The notes: generated from the sequence alone by a model not told the origin. Shown: positions 44,298-55,217, numbered from the stretch's first letter. The stretch: DNA of 64,000 bases from UBA7446 sp038143535 (GCA_038143535.1 JAYQMD010000001.1:248001-312000), one strand, 5' to 3'. Translations and numbers: made by a program.

Positions 44298-46329
44298 TCA
44301 TTCAAACGTCACATTAACCAATTTTAAGAACCTGCTTCTAGTATTAGTTGCAGGTTTTTTAGGCGCCCAACAGACCCCTCAAGAACTGGTCACAAAGATG
44401 AGTCGTGGACTCAATTTAGGGAATGTCCTTAGTGCTCCAGTTGAAGGAAACTGGGCAGGCGCAGCAACTGAACAATACTTTATTGATGTGGCAAACGCTG
44501 GCTTTAAAAATGTTCGCATTCCTGTGGATTTTTTTGGCGATAGAACTACAGGAAGCACTTCATCATTTAGCACAAATGCTAATACAAGTACAAATGTAGA
44601 TAGATCTCAATTTCAAGTTAGTACCGCTTATTTTAACCGCCTCGAAGAAGTGATAACATGGGGGCTTAATCAAGGGTTGGTAATTGTTTTAGATTTTCAT
44701 GGAGCTACTTTAAAATCTGAGTATATATATACGTTTGATTCTTCTGAAAGTTCATACACGCATCCAACTTCAGCTAAGCGTGCGGCTGATTTAGCCAAAT
44801 TTTACGCAATTTGGGAACAAATTGCAGATCGATTTAAAGACTATTCGGATGATTTGATTTTTGAAGTAATTAATGAGCCCTATTTCCATATTTCAGCTTC
44901 CGAAATGGATGAAATTAATGCTGAAGTAATTTCAATTGTTAGGGCCTCGGGAGGTAATAATACGACAAGAAAAATAGTTATTACGGGCGGCTCGCAGAAC
45001 AGTTTTAGGGCGATAACTACCATTGGAAATCAAATTATAAATAGTGATAATTTCCTTATTGCTACATTTCACTATTATCTGCCATTTAGTTTTACAAAAT
45101 CTAGTGATTACAGATACAATGATACTAATTGGGGTTCCAACCAGGACAAAAACGATGTTGATTCTGATTTTCAAACAGTTGCTAATTGGGCAAATCAGTT
45201 TAACCCACCCGTAGCTGTTTATTTAGGTGAGTTTAGTGCTGACAATGCATACGGTTATAGCTATCAAACAGGAGACTTACATAAAGTAACGGCTAACAAT
45301 TCACCCAATGGCAATGGATATGCAGATGGTGGACCTGACCTTAACTCAAGATATGAGTATCACGCATATTTGGCAAACGCTGCTATTAGTCGAGATTTTT
45401 CATTTTCAGCTTGGGATGCGGGTGGTGAAGCTTCTAAAACGATACATCTTAGAAAAGACTCAGGCCTGATCGTGTATGACATTGATTACTTCTGTGTAGA
45501 TAGTTATGATCCAAAATCAACGACAATAAGCACAGTAAATGAAACGAGTCTTTGGGTGGACTATATTAAAGACGCTTTACTTGGTATAGCAAAAACATGT
45601 AATGATACCGATGTACTTAAAAATATGGACTTTGAGTGTGGATTAGATAACAATTGGTCTTTGTATCGTCAACCAAATAATAATGATAAAGCTGTACTTG
45701 AAGATGCAACTTGCAGCGGTTCTTTAAGTGGCGTTAGTGCAGCCAAAATTACTGTTTCCCAGTCTGGAGCAATAGGAAGCACAATCTTGAGGAATGCACA
45801 AATTTCCAATGATGGCAGTTTTAATAACAAACGATATACTTTCAGCGTATATGCCAAGGGAAATTCCTCTAATTTAACCTTCAAGATGCGAGTAAAATAT
45901 ATTTCAAATGGCAATCAGTTTACGGGGTCTCAAGAAAAAACACTGCAAACATCCTACCCCCAAACGCCATATACTTTTTCATTTGATGTCCCAGATGGAA
46001 CCACCGCAATACAGTTTCAGCTTTTGTGCGGGCAGGACATAGGGACGTATTATTTTGACAACTTTTCGGTCACAGAAGAAACCTTAAGCTTAAAAAAGCT
46101 TTCCCAAAACATAAATATTTATCCAAACCCTGTGAGCACCAAAATTTATATTGAAAAAGACGTTTCAGTTCGTTCAGCATCTTTATATAATATTAATGGC
46201 AAAAAAATAAAGCTTTGGGATGGGCAAAAAAATGAATATGACCTTTCCTTTTTAAAAAATGGCATATATTTTATAAAAATCATCACTGAAAATAACCTTT
46301 TTTGTACCAAGAGTATTATTAAGCGATAG
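44281..46329 (+). CDS. GH5 endo-glycanase with CBM4/9-like domain and T9SS tail
   Basis: A 682-residue secreted enzyme. Signal peptide (NFKNLLLVLVAGFLGAQQ); GH5 TIM barrel about 33-450; CenC-like carbohydrate-binding module about 455-600 (CGLDNNWSLY...YYFDNFSV); T9SS sorting domain to the end (INIYPNPVSTKIY). GH5 landmarks: RGLNLGN, VRIPVDF, VLDFHG, acid/base Glu199 in EVINEPYF, ATFHYYLPF, nucleophile Glu317 in VYLGEFSA. GH5 covers cellulases, mannanases, xylanases and others; subfamily cannot be set by eye, although context favours a xylan or mixed-linkage glucan. The start at 44281 overlaps the previous gene by 17 bases; five codons upstream there is another in-frame ATG. Confidence 0.85.
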   Translation: MLITISHSNVTLTNFKNLLLVLVAGFLGAQQTPQELVTKMSRGLNLGNVLSAPVEGNWAGAATEQYFIDVANAGFKNVRIPVDFFGDRTTGSTSSFSTNANTSTNVDRSQFQVSTAYFNRLEEVITWGLNQGLVIVLDFHGATLKSEYIYTFDSSESSYTHPTSAKRAADLAKFYAIWEQIADRFKDYSDDLIFEVINEPYFHISASEMDEINAEVISIVRASGGNNTTRKIVITGGSQNSFRAITTIGNQIINSDNFLIATFHYYLPFSFTKSSDYRYNDTNWGSNQDKNDVDSDFQTVANWANQFNPPVAVYLGEFSADNAYGYSYQTGDLHKVTANNSPNGNGYADGGPDLNSRYEYHAYLANAAISRDFSFSAWDAGGEASKTIHLRKDSGLIVYDIDYFCVDSYDPKSTTISTVNETSLWVDYIKDALLGIAKTCNDTDVLKNMDFECGLDNNWSLYRQPNNNDKAVLEDATCSGSLSGVSAAKITVSQSGAIGSTILRNAQISNDGSFNNKRYTFSVYAKGNSSNLTFKMRVKYISNGNQFTGSQEKTLQTSYPQTPYTFSFDVPDGTTAIQFQLLCGQDIGTYYFDNFSVTEETLSLKKLSQNINIYPNPVSTKIYIEKDVSVRSASLYNINGKKIKLWDGQKNEYDLSFLKNGIYFIKIITENNLFCTKSIIKR

Positions 46330-46360
46330 CAGTTAACCAAAACCAATCAAGAGCAACCAA

Positions 46361-48978
46361 ATGCATAGCATAGTTTATTTTTTTCTTGTCGCTTTTTCCT
46401 GTACCGTTTTTGGTCAAAACGACAAGCAATTAAATGTAGTGTTTATTGCAGTTGATGATTTAAAACCAAGTATTCGAAGCTTTGGTGATTCTTATGCCGT
46501 AACCCCAAATATGGATATGCTGGCCAGAAAATCTAGCTTGTTTCTTAATACTCATACCCAACAAGCTATTTGTAGCCCATCTCGCATAAGTTTACTCACG
46601 GGTTTACGCCCAGACAAGACACAAGTCTATGATTTAAAAACCCGAATGCGTGATAAGCTCCCAAATGTGGTAACCCTTCCGCAATATTTTAAACAAATGG
46701 GTTATACAACCGCAGGTGTGGGTAAAATCTTTGATCCAAGGGGAGTAGACAAACAATCTGATGGTATTTCATGGTCAATTCCTTTCAAACGTGCATACCA
46801 ATTAAAATACCCCAAAGATTGGGGTCAACCAATGCTTGGTTTTTATCAAAACCAGCAAATAAAAGAAAAAATTAAAGCTATTGTAAAGAAGGAAAATATT
46901 CCTTCTGCCAAAGTAAGCGATTATCTAAAAACCGTATTTAGGCCACCTTTTTCGTCTAGCCCGGCGCCAGATGAAGCCTATGCAGACGGTGCCATTGCCG
47001 CAGAAGCACTGCGTATGATTGACGACCTGTCGCAAAACAACAAGCCCTTTTTTCTTGCGGTCGGCTTTAAACGCCCACACCTCCCTTTCTCTGCGCCGCA
47101 GAAATATTGGAACTTCTATAATAGCGCGCGTATGCCGCTGGCATTGTTTCAAGAACGAGGCTCAAATATCGGTCGATTAGCTTTTAAAGGGCCTGGCGAA
47201 ATTTCAAAATATCCTATGGATGACCGATTTTACACAACTGATAATAATGGCCAACTAAATCTTGATGAAGCATTTCAAAGAGAATTAGTTCATGGCTATT
47301 ACGCTTGCGTATCCTTCATCGATTTTCAGATTGGAAAAGTCGTAAACAAGCTCAAAAAAAGGGGCTTATGGACAATACGATTATAGTAATATGGGGAGAT
47401 CACGGTTTTCATCTAGGGGACCACCGCATGTGGACCAAACACTCTAATTTTGAGCAAGCAACACGCTCGCCACTTATTATTTACAACCCCAGAACACGTG
47501 TTGCCCAAAAGATCATGTCACCCACAGAGTTTGTAGATGTTTTCCCTACGCTTACCGATATGGCGCAATTAGCCCCCCCCGCAAATGTTGATGGCACATC
47601 CTTGTTACCCATGATGATGGGACAGCAGCAATCTATAAAAGAATTTGCTGTTAGCCAATACCCAAGAAACAATAAGATGGGGTATAGCTTTAGAACCGCT
47701 GCTTACCGCTATACGCTTTGGGTCAATAAGTCTAAAATTGGACAAAAAATTACAGATAAAGACATTGTTCAAGAAGAGCTGTTTGACTACAGCACCGACC
47801 CTTTGGAAACAAAAAATCATATTGGGTTAAATGGCTATGCGTCAATTTATGACGAACTTAAAAAGAAAGCCTTAGCCTTTTTATCTCCAACTGTGGCCAC
47901 AAAGCCTCAACCAAAGCCACAAGTTAAAATGGACAGTGGTGGGATTAAAGATTTATTAGCCAATAGCGGTTATGATCTTAATCAGGTCTATGTGGGTGCA
48001 ACGCTAAACCACCAACAGCTCAATACCAAGGTTTCAAAAATGTTCTTAGACGAGTTTACCTATTCAACGCCTGAAAACTGTGCCAAACAAGCGCGCATTC
48101 ATCCAAAGCCCGGTGTTTGGGACTGGAAGCTTATTGATGATTACCTCGATTTTGCTGACAAAAACAATATCACGCTACGCATTCATGGGCCAATTAGTCC
48201 GCAAGCCTCGCACTGGGCAAAGACAGATAAGCGAACGAAAGAGGAATTAGAAAAAAACATGGTGGAGTACTTTACCGCACTTTGCAAACGCATGAATAAA
48301 GAGTCATCTGTCAAGTGGATGGATGTCGTGAACGAGACCATAAATCGCGATGGAAGTTGGTTTGAAGAAAAGCCAGGCGTTACGCAATGGGAAAATCCTT
48401 GGGAACAAATTGGAAGAGATAATAACGATGTGCCGCTATACATCACAAAAGCATTTGAGATTGCAAACAAATATGCACCGAACATTAGTTTGGTTTTTAA
48501 TCAACATGGAGGAATGGAGCCTAAAATGTGGGACAAAGTAAAAAAGACCATTTTATACCTAAGGGATCAAGGATATCGAGTTGACGGCTTAGGGTGGCAG
48601 GCACATTTGAGAAGCAATAAACCACTTGCTCTTGACAAACAACAATTGGATTATTTCGACAAGCTTATTGACTGGGCCCATCAGAACAATTTAGACTTTC
48701 ACGTCACAGAAATTGATTACCAAATAATGGATTCAAGTTTTAATTTGAAAGCACTACAAGATCAAGCATCAGCATATTCAAATATTTTAAAAATTTTATT
48801 GTCAAAAAGAAAAAATGGTGTAGTGACTTTTAATACTTGGGGAATGATTGATAAAAATACAGGCAGGCATCATGATAAATTTCGATTCATATTTGATAAA
48901 AACAGTAATCCAAAACCAGCCTATTTTGCCCTTAGAGAGGCCATTATCAAACCTGATAGTAAGTTGATATTAAAGTAA
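46361..48978 (+). CDS. Sulfatase-GH10 fusion protein (single-base frameshift)
   Basis: About 872 residues if repaired. The N-terminal half is a secreted S1 sulfatase of the iduronate-2-sulfatase-like group: signal peptide to about 19, FIAVDDLKP metal site, activation motif CSPSR with Cys71, GVGKIFDPRG, and GDHGFHLGDH after the break. Frame changes at 47354-47364 (seven A, four G), where one extra base gives LKK-[KR]-GLMDN. A Pro/Lys/Gln linker (KPQPKPQVK, from about 47895) leads to a GH10 barrel: acid/base in MDVVNETI (codon at 48334) and nucleophile in HVTEIDY (codon at 48709). The usual GH-x(3)-WH segment is replaced by IHGPISPQASHW. The protein would combine removal of sulfate and cleavage of the xylan chain. 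Confidence 0.85.
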
Positions 48979-48980
48979 TT

Positions 48981-51326
48981 ATGAAATTAAAACTGTTTGT
49001 TTTATTAATAAGTTCTATTGTTTTCGGACAAAACAATAGCCCAATATACTTAAACCCTAGTGCTGATGTTGATAGCCGCGTGGCTGATTTGATGTCACGA
49101 ATGACCTTGGAAGAAAAAGTAGGTCAAATGTGTCAATATGTTGGAATAGATTATTTGAAAAAACAACAGCGAAATAAAAAAGCTTCTGGAGATGTGTCAA
49201 AGCTAAACAAAGATGCTTTCGCGATGTATAGCTTGTCTGAAAGTGAAATAACACAAGAAATTATCGATGGAAAAATTGGCTCATTTCTTCATGTTCTAGA
49301 ACCCAAGGAGGTGAACTATTTACAAGATTTTACCTTAAAATCTAGATTAAAAATTCCGCTTATAATTGGCATTGATGCCATTCACGGAAATGCTATGGTT
49401 AGCGGAACAACAGTTTATCCATCACCGATATCAATTGCTGCTACGTTTAATACTGATTTTGCGTATGATGTGGCCAAACAAAGTGCAAGGGAAATGAGAG
49501 CTACAGGTTCTCAATGGACTTTTATGCCAAATATTGATGTGGCACGTGACCCAAGGTGGGGTCGTGTTGGTGAAACTTTCGGAGAAGACCCGTTTATGGT
49601 GGGAGAAATGGGTAAAGCTATGATAAAAGGTTTTCAAGGAGACGATTTCAGCAACCCTAATAATGTAATTGCGTGCGCAAAACACATGATTGCTGGTTCT
49701 GAACCACTCAATGGGCTCAATATTTCTCCAATGGATGTTTCGGAAAGAACGCTTTATGAAATTCATTTACCGCCCTATAAAAAGGCAATAAACGCCGGCG
49801 TTTATTCCATTATGGCAGCGCACAACGAACTTAATGGTATCCCTAGCCACATGCATAAAGGTCTTATGACAGATCTGTTTAGGAATGAATGGGGTTTTGA
49901 CGGATTTTTTGTAAGCGATTGGTACGACGTTAAGCGAATATGGTCGTATCACAATGTGGCAAGAAATTACAAGGAGGCATCATTGTTTTCGGTAGCTGCA
50001 GGGATGGACATGAACATGCACGGACCTGATTTTTACGATTTTGTTGTTGCTTTGGTCAAAGAAAAAAAATTATCAATGGATCGCGTTGATGAGGCATGCT
50101 CAAAAATTTTATATGCGAAATTCCAACTTGGTTTATTCGAAAATCGATTTGTGGATACCTCCAAAATAGGTGAAAATGTGTTTATAAAAAGTCATTTGGA
50201 TAAAGCTGAAGAAATAGCGGATAATGGCATTACACTTCTAAAAAATAGCGACTTACTTCCAATCAATAACGCAAACTCAAAGCGGATATTGGTTACGGGG
50301 CCTAATGCACATAACAACACTATTTTGGGTGATTGGCATTTTGAGCAGCCTGCAGAAAATGTCGTGACCATTTTTGAAGGTATAGAGGAGATTGGAGAAG
50401 AGTACAATCATAAAGTAGACTATTTTGATTCAGGAATCAAGATTAGAAATATTCAAGATTCAAAGATTAGGGCTACTTCCGAAATGTCAGCGAATTACGA
50501 CCACGTCTTTGTTGTTGTTGGTGATAACTCACTTCGATACACATGGGAAGGGGGTAAAAGTTTTCAAAAAACAGCAGGGGAAAATAAGGCGAGAAGCTTT
50601 TTAGGCCTTCCAGGGAAACAACTTGAATTAGTGAAAGCCATTTATGAAAAAAATAAAAATCTGACTGTGGTTTTTGTAAGTGGAAAACCCATCAGCGAGC
50701 CATGGATAGAGGATAACATTAAATCAATTATTCATGCTTGGGAGCCTGGAACTATGGGCGGTAGATCTTTGGCCAAAATAGTTTTTGGAATGATTAATCC
50801 AAGCGGGAAAATGCCCATTACCACCGCAAGGTCTGTAGGCCAACTTGTAATGGTGTATAACCACAAGCCCACCAATTACATACACAAATATGCTTTTGAG
50901 AAAACAAAGCCACTTTACCCATTTGGCTATGGACTGAGCTATACTACTTTTTCAATATCAGCTCCAAAACCCTCTAAATATACATGGAACGGAAAGGGTT
51001 CATTAGAAGTAGAGGTGACGGTTACAAATACGGGTAATATGGCAGGTGCCGAAACGGTCCAATTGTATATAAGAGATAAATTTAGCACGGTTACAAGACC
51101 CGTATTGGAATTGAAAGCCTATGATAAAATAAACCTTCAACCTGGGGAATCAAAAAAAATTACTTTTTCATTAACTGCTGAAGCATTTGCCTATTACAAC
51201 ATTGACATGAAATACCTAGCTGAAAAAGGGGATTTTATCATATACGCCGGTAACTCATCTGCTGCTAAAAGTTTGAAAAAAGCAAGAATAAACCTAACCC
51301 AAAATATTTACTTCGATGAAAAATAA
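48981..51326 (+). CDS. GH3 beta-glycosidase (probable beta-xylosidase/beta-glucosidase)
   Basis: A 781-residue enzyme with a signal peptide (to about VFGQN). It shows the three-domain GH3 plan: TIM barrel about 25-370 with IDAIHGN, DVARDPRWGRVGETFGEDP and nucleophile Asp313 in GFFVSDWYD; alpha/beta sandwich about 395-620 (GITLLKNSDLLPI, WEPGTMGG); and a fibronectin III-like domain about 650-775 (YGLSYTTFSIS...VTRPVLELKAYDKI). The usual KHF-A-G-Y after barrel strand 6 reads KHMIAGS, a modest variation. It would release terminal xylose or glucose from imported oligomers, probably in the periplasm. It starts 2 bases after the fusion gene and overlaps the next gene by 11 bases. Confidence 0.9.
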   Translation: MKLKLFVLLISSIVFGQNNSPIYLNPSADVDSRVADLMSRMTLEEKVGQMCQYVGIDYLKKQQRNKKASGDVSKLNKDAFAMYSLSESEITQEIIDGKIGSFLHVLEPKEVNYLQDFTLKSRLKIPLIIGIDAIHGNAMVSGTTVYPSPISIAATFNTDFAYDVAKQSAREMRATGSQWTFMPNIDVARDPRWGRVGETFGEDPFMVGEMGKAMIKGFQGDDFSNPNNVIACAKHMIAGSEPLNGLNISPMDVSERTLYEIHLPPYKKAINAGVYSIMAAHNELNGIPSHMHKGLMTDLFRNEWGFDGFFVSDWYDVKRIWSYHNVARNYKEASLFSVAAGMDMNMHGPDFYDFVVALVKEKKLSMDRVDEACSKILYAKFQLGLFENRFVDTSKIGENVFIKSHLDKAEEIADNGITLLKNSDLLPINNANSKRILVTGPNAHNNTILGDWHFEQPAENVVTIFEGIEEIGEEYNHKVDYFDSGIKIRNIQDSKIRATSEMSANYDHVFVVVGDNSLRYTWEGGKSFQKTAGENKARSFLGLPGKQLELVKAIYEKNKNLTVVFVSGKPISEPWIEDNIKSIIHAWEPGTMGGRSLAKIVFGMINPSGKMPITTARSVGQLVMVYNHKPTNYIHKYAFEKTKPLYPFGYGLSYTTFSISAPKPSKYTWNGKGSLEVEVTVTNTGNMAGAETVQLYIRDKFSTVTRPVLELKAYDKINLQPGESKKITFSLTAEAFAYYNIDMKYLAEKGDFIIYAGNSSAAKSLKKARINLTQNIYFDEK

Positions 51327-52741
51327 TATGTGTATTTGGCTGTTGTTAATCCTTTTTGGTTTTAGCATTCAAGCACAAGAAAATAAACCGAAAAATGTAC
51401 TTTTTATAATTGTTGACGATTTACGGCCTGTACTTCCCACGTATGGTGCTAATCAAGTTGTGGCACCCAACATCACCGCTTTTGCTGAAAATGCAGTACA
51501 GTTTAACAACGCATTTGTTAACATACCCACTTGCGGGGCTTCAAGAGCAAGTATACTCACTGGGATTAGACCAACACGTAACTATTTTAAGAAATTCACC
51601 ACTTCCATTAGCAATGATATGCCCGATGCCGTAACGTTTCCGGGGTTGTTAAAAGACCATGGCTATACCACAATCAGTAATGGTAAGATTTCTCATAATA
51701 GAAATGATATGGCACATACGTGGTCAGAGATTTGGCGTCCAAAAGGGAAGTACAACAATCAGGACTACGTTGACCCAAAAACCAGCGAGACGCTCGAAAA
51801 AGAAGGGTTGCTTGGGGTTTACCCATTTGAAAGACTTGACGTAGCTGATATAGCTTATAAGGATGGAAAAATTGCGAACAAAGCCGTTAAGGACTTAAAG
51901 AAATTAAAGAAATCAGGGAAGCCGTTCCTGTTGGCTGTTGGATTTCTAAAACCCCACTTGCCTTTTAATGCTCCAGGCAAATATTGGGACTACTATGACG
52001 AAAAAAGACATCCAACTTCCTATTAACAACACGTTCCCCGAAAATGGACCGAAGTCTGCTGGGAATTGGTATGAAATGGTCAAGTATAAAGGGATTCCAA
52101 AGAATGTTAAGGGAGACGGTCGAAATGCCGCTTCATTTACTTTAGACACAGATTTTGCAAAGCAGCTTATCCACGGGTATTATGCCTGCGTAAGCTACAC
52201 CGATGCACAAATAGGCAAGGTGTTGCGCACGCTAGATGAATTGGGATTAAGCGACGATACCATAGTCGTTTTTACCAGTGATCACGGCTTTAGCCTAATG
52301 GAACACAACAGGTGGTCTAAGCACAATCTTTTTAATGTTGAAAACAGGGTTCCGTTAATGATTCGCGTGCCTGGTTTAACCCAAAAAGCACGTTCAAACA
52401 GCTTCGTTGAGTTGATTGATTTATACCCAACAATAGCCGAACTCGTTGGGCTTGAAGCGCCCGAACGGGTTGAGGGTACCTCATTGGTTCAAAACTTAAA
52501 AGACCCTAGCTTGATTTCAAAATCGGTGGGACACGCAAGAATTTGGAATGGAGACATGGTTGTCTCTCCCAACTATTTATACGCTGAGTGGCGTGGAGAA
52601 GAAGGTGGTAATGTATATGATAATATGCTATACGATCTAAAAGCTGACTCTTTAGAAATGAACAATATTGCAGATCAGCCTAAGTATAGAAAACTCGTTG
52701 ACAGTTTAAGTCAACAAATCAAATTTAAAACAGTTCAGTAA
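51316..52741 (+). CDS. Sulfatase, iduronate-2-sulfatase-like, CxAxR motif (frameshifted)
   Basis: About 474 residues if repaired. Signal peptide to about IQAQE; metal site IIVDDLRP; activation motif CGASR (Cys73), where Ala replaces the usual Pro of CxPxR, a variant tolerated by formylglycine-generating systems; SDHGFSLMEHNRW near the C-terminal half. The frame changes at the six-A run 52001-52006: removing one A gives DEKDIQLP and restores one continuous frame. Here the sequence carries one base too many, unlike the SusC and fusion breaks. It resembles the sulfatase half of the fusion protein (same HGYYACVSY/F and IGKV segment), so the two may be paralogous domains with different positions of attack. 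Confidence 0.85.
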
Positions 52742-52742
52742 T

Positions 52743-54302
52743 ATGAGAACGACCATGCACCTTCTTATTTGTGTGTTGATATCCTTTATTGCCCAAGCGC
52801 AAAAAAAGCAACCCAACATTGTTTTTATTATGTCCGATGACCATGCCGTAAGCGCTGTAAGTGCTTATAACGACTGGCTTGCTGCACGAGCACCAACACC
52901 TAACATTGACCGTATTGCAGCTGAGGGCATGCTGATGCACGCCACCTATAACACCAATAGTATTTGCGGCCCCAGTAGGGCTGCGATATTAACTGGAAAA
53001 TACAGTCATGTTAATGGGTTTTTTAAAAATGAAAAAGGAGGTGATTTTGACGCCTCACAACAAACCTTTCCAAAGCTGCTGCAAAAAGCGGGTTATCAAA
53101 CTGCTGTTGTTGGCAAGTGGCACCTGGGCACAGCACCAACGGGTTTTGACTATTCAAAAGTCATGGTCAATCACGGTGGGCAAGGAACCTACTTCAACAC
53201 GGTTTTTGTTGAAAATGGCACAAAGAAGATTACAGAAACCACACGCCATTCAACAGCACAAGTGGCACACGATGCCTTAAAGTGGCTTGATGAAACCAGG
53301 GATAAAGAGAAGCCTTTTATGCTAATGTATCAGTTTAAAGCTCCGCACCGTCCTTGGACACCAAACCCAAAGTTTAAAGATTTATACACCGAAGATTTCC
53401 CGCATCACGAAACCTTTAATGATGATTATGAAGGTCGTATAGCTGCCTCCAAAAACATGATGGAGATAGCAAACCACATGAACAGAAAAGATCTTAAGGT
53501 TCCAGTACCTGAGGGACTGACTAGAATAGAACGCGGTCGCTTCGAGCGCTATGGGAATAACGGTCAGTTTTGGACACCCAATGACAGCCTACAAGGCGCT
53601 GCTTTGAAAAACTGGAAGTATCAACGTTACATTAAAGATTACTTACGCTGTGTTGCGGGTGTAGACGAAGCCGTTGGACAAATGCTCGACTATCTTAAGG
53701 CAAACGGATTAGATGAAAACACCATTGTCGTTTATACTTCTGACCAAGGCTTTTATTTAGGGGAGCACGGCTGGTTTGACAAGCGTTGGATGTATGAACC
53801 TTCGTTCCGCATGCCTTTTATGGTAAAATATCCTAAAAAAATTAAAGCAGGCACACACAACAATGAGTTGTTATTGAACATTGATTTTGCACCCACGCTA
53901 TTGGATTTAGCCGGTGTTTCGATACCAAAAGACATTCAAGGAGAAAGCTTCAAAAAACAGCTTTATGGGAAACGATATAAAGGCAGAGATGCCGTTTATT
54001 ACCACTACTATGAATATCCTTTTTGGCATAAAGTACAGCCGCACTATGGTGTGAGCACGGGTAAGTATAAATTGATACACTACTATTATGACATGGATGA
54101 ATGGGAGCTTTTTGACCTAGAAAACGACAAAAACGAAATGCAGAATTTATATGGAAAGCCCGGCTACGAAAAAATTACAGTTACCCTTAAGCAAAAGATA
54201 AAATCATTGCAAAAACAATATAAGGACGACATGTCACTTGAAGAAATGCGCGCCATGACAGACATGGTGGTGAAGCGCGTTTATAGCGAACAAAATAATT
54301 AA
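52743..54302 (+). CDS. Sulfatase (N-acetylglucosamine-6-sulfatase-like, S1 family)
   Basis: A 519-residue secreted sulfatase with an intact frame. Signal peptide to about IAQAQ; metal site IMSDDHAVSAVSAY; activation motif CGPSR with Cys75; GKWHLGTAPTGFDY with the catalytic Lys/His pair; FKAPHRPW; YTSDQGFYLGEHGWFDKRWMYE late metal site, where Gln replaces the usual His of SDHG; and a C-terminal subdomain (LIHYYYDMDEWELFDLENDKNE). The overall pattern is that of glucosamine-6-sulfatase/choline-sulfatase-like enzymes that remove exo-sulfates. It begins one base after the previous stop. Regiospecificity is unknown. Confidence 0.88.
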   Translation: MRTTMHLLICVLISFIAQAQKKQPNIVFIMSDDHAVSAVSAYNDWLAARAPTPNIDRIAAEGMLMHATYNTNSICGPSRAAILTGKYSHVNGFFKNEKGGDFDASQQTFPKLLQKAGYQTAVVGKWHLGTAPTGFDYSKVMVNHGGQGTYFNTVFVENGTKKITETTRHSTAQVAHDALKWLDETRDKEKPFMLMYQFKAPHRPWTPNPKFKDLYTEDFPHHETFNDDYEGRIAASKNMMEIANHMNRKDLKVPVPEGLTRIERGRFERYGNNGQFWTPNDSLQGAALKNWKYQRYIKDYLRCVAGVDEAVGQMLDYLKANGLDENTIVVYTSDQGFYLGEHGWFDKRWMYEPSFRMPFMVKYPKKIKAGTHNNELLLNIDFAPTLLDLAGVSIPKDIQGESFKKQLYGKRYKGRDAVYYHYYEYPFWHKVQPHYGVSTGKYKLIHYYYDMDEWELFDLENDKNEMQNLYGKPGYEKITVTLKQKIKSLQKQYKDDMSLEEMRAMTDMVVKRVYSEQNN

Positions 54303-54314
54303 AAAAGGTATTTC

Positions 54315-55217
54315 ATGCCAAAAGTTGTTGTTTTATCTCTTATACTAACCCTTGCTTTTACTTTTGACGCAAGAAGCCAAGAAGTAAAAAAAACCAAGGT
54401 ATTTTTGCTCGCTGGTCAGTCCAATATGGATGGGCGTGCTGCTGCTGCTGAGCTTACAAAAGATGACCTAAAGCAATTGGCATTTGCGCAGGAGCAAATT
54501 CATTTTTACTACAAAGGAACGGTCAATAATGGAAACAATCCTATAGTTGTAGACGGTCCTTTGGATGTTACTGATCCTTGGCCTTTTGTAAAAAAGAAAT
54601 TTAGACTCAATAAGTGCTTTGGTCCTGAACTTTTTTTTGGTATTGCCCTTTCAAAAGCCTACCCTAGGGAGAAGTTTCTATTTGTGAAGCGTTCTCAAGG
54701 GGGTACTTCATTATATGGGGCCTGGAATCCAAATTGGAGCATTGAAAAAGCGAAGCTTATCAATGAAGAAAATAAGCCAAAACTTTTTGAAGATTTTATT
54801 TCAATAACTGATGCGCAGCTTGCAAAATTGCCGCCGGGTAGTTTTGAAATTGTCGGCATGTTGTGGGTGCAAGGTGAGTCAGACAATGGTCCTTTACCAT
54901 CAAGCACCTATGGACAAAATATTTCAGTACTCATTCAAAAAGTAAGAGATTATTATCGCGTTCCAGATATGCCTTTCCTTATGTTAGGAGTGGGTAATAC
55001 TAAAGTAATTACAGGCATGAGCAATACAAGTAAAAAAATTTTAAACGTCTCTCTTATTCGTAAAAGTAATAACCCTAAGGCAGCTAACTACACACCTATT
55101 TATACGCACAAATGGAATGGAAAGCCTGCTGGCCATTATAATTATACAGGTATGAAGAAAATTGGGAATATGTTTTTTGACACGTATCAAAAATATTACA
55201 CTAATTTTATTAATTGA
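54315..55217 (+). CDS. SASA-domain (CE6/sialate O-acetylesterase-like) acetyl esterase
   Basis: A 300-residue SGNH-type hydrolase with a signal peptide (DARSQ). The nucleophile block AGQSNMDGR gives Ser36; block III WVQGESDN and the C-terminal HYNYTGM supply other catalytic positions. The Asp that normally stands three residues before the His (DxxH) is not there: the sequence reads KPAGH. SASA enzymes of carbohydrate esterase family 6 remove acetyl groups from xylan, which suits this locus; other SASA groups act on xanthan or sialic acids. It is encoded 12 bases after the sulfatase gene, and its stop overlaps the next start (TGATG). Confidence 0.8.
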   Translation: MPKVVVLSLILTLAFTFDARSQEVKKTKVFLLAGQSNMDGRAAAAELTKDDLKQLAFAQEQIHFYYKGTVNNGNNPIVVDGPLDVTDPWPFVKKKFRLNKCFGPELFFGIALSKAYPREKFLFVKRSQGGTSLYGAWNPNWSIEKAKLINEENKPKLFEDFISITDAQLAKLPPGSFEIVGMLWVQGESDNGPLPSSTYGQNISVLIQKVRDYYRVPDMPFLMLGVGNTKVITGMSNTSKKILNVSLIRKSNNPKAANYTPIYTHKWNGKPAGHYNYTGMKKIGNMFFDTYQKYYTNFIN

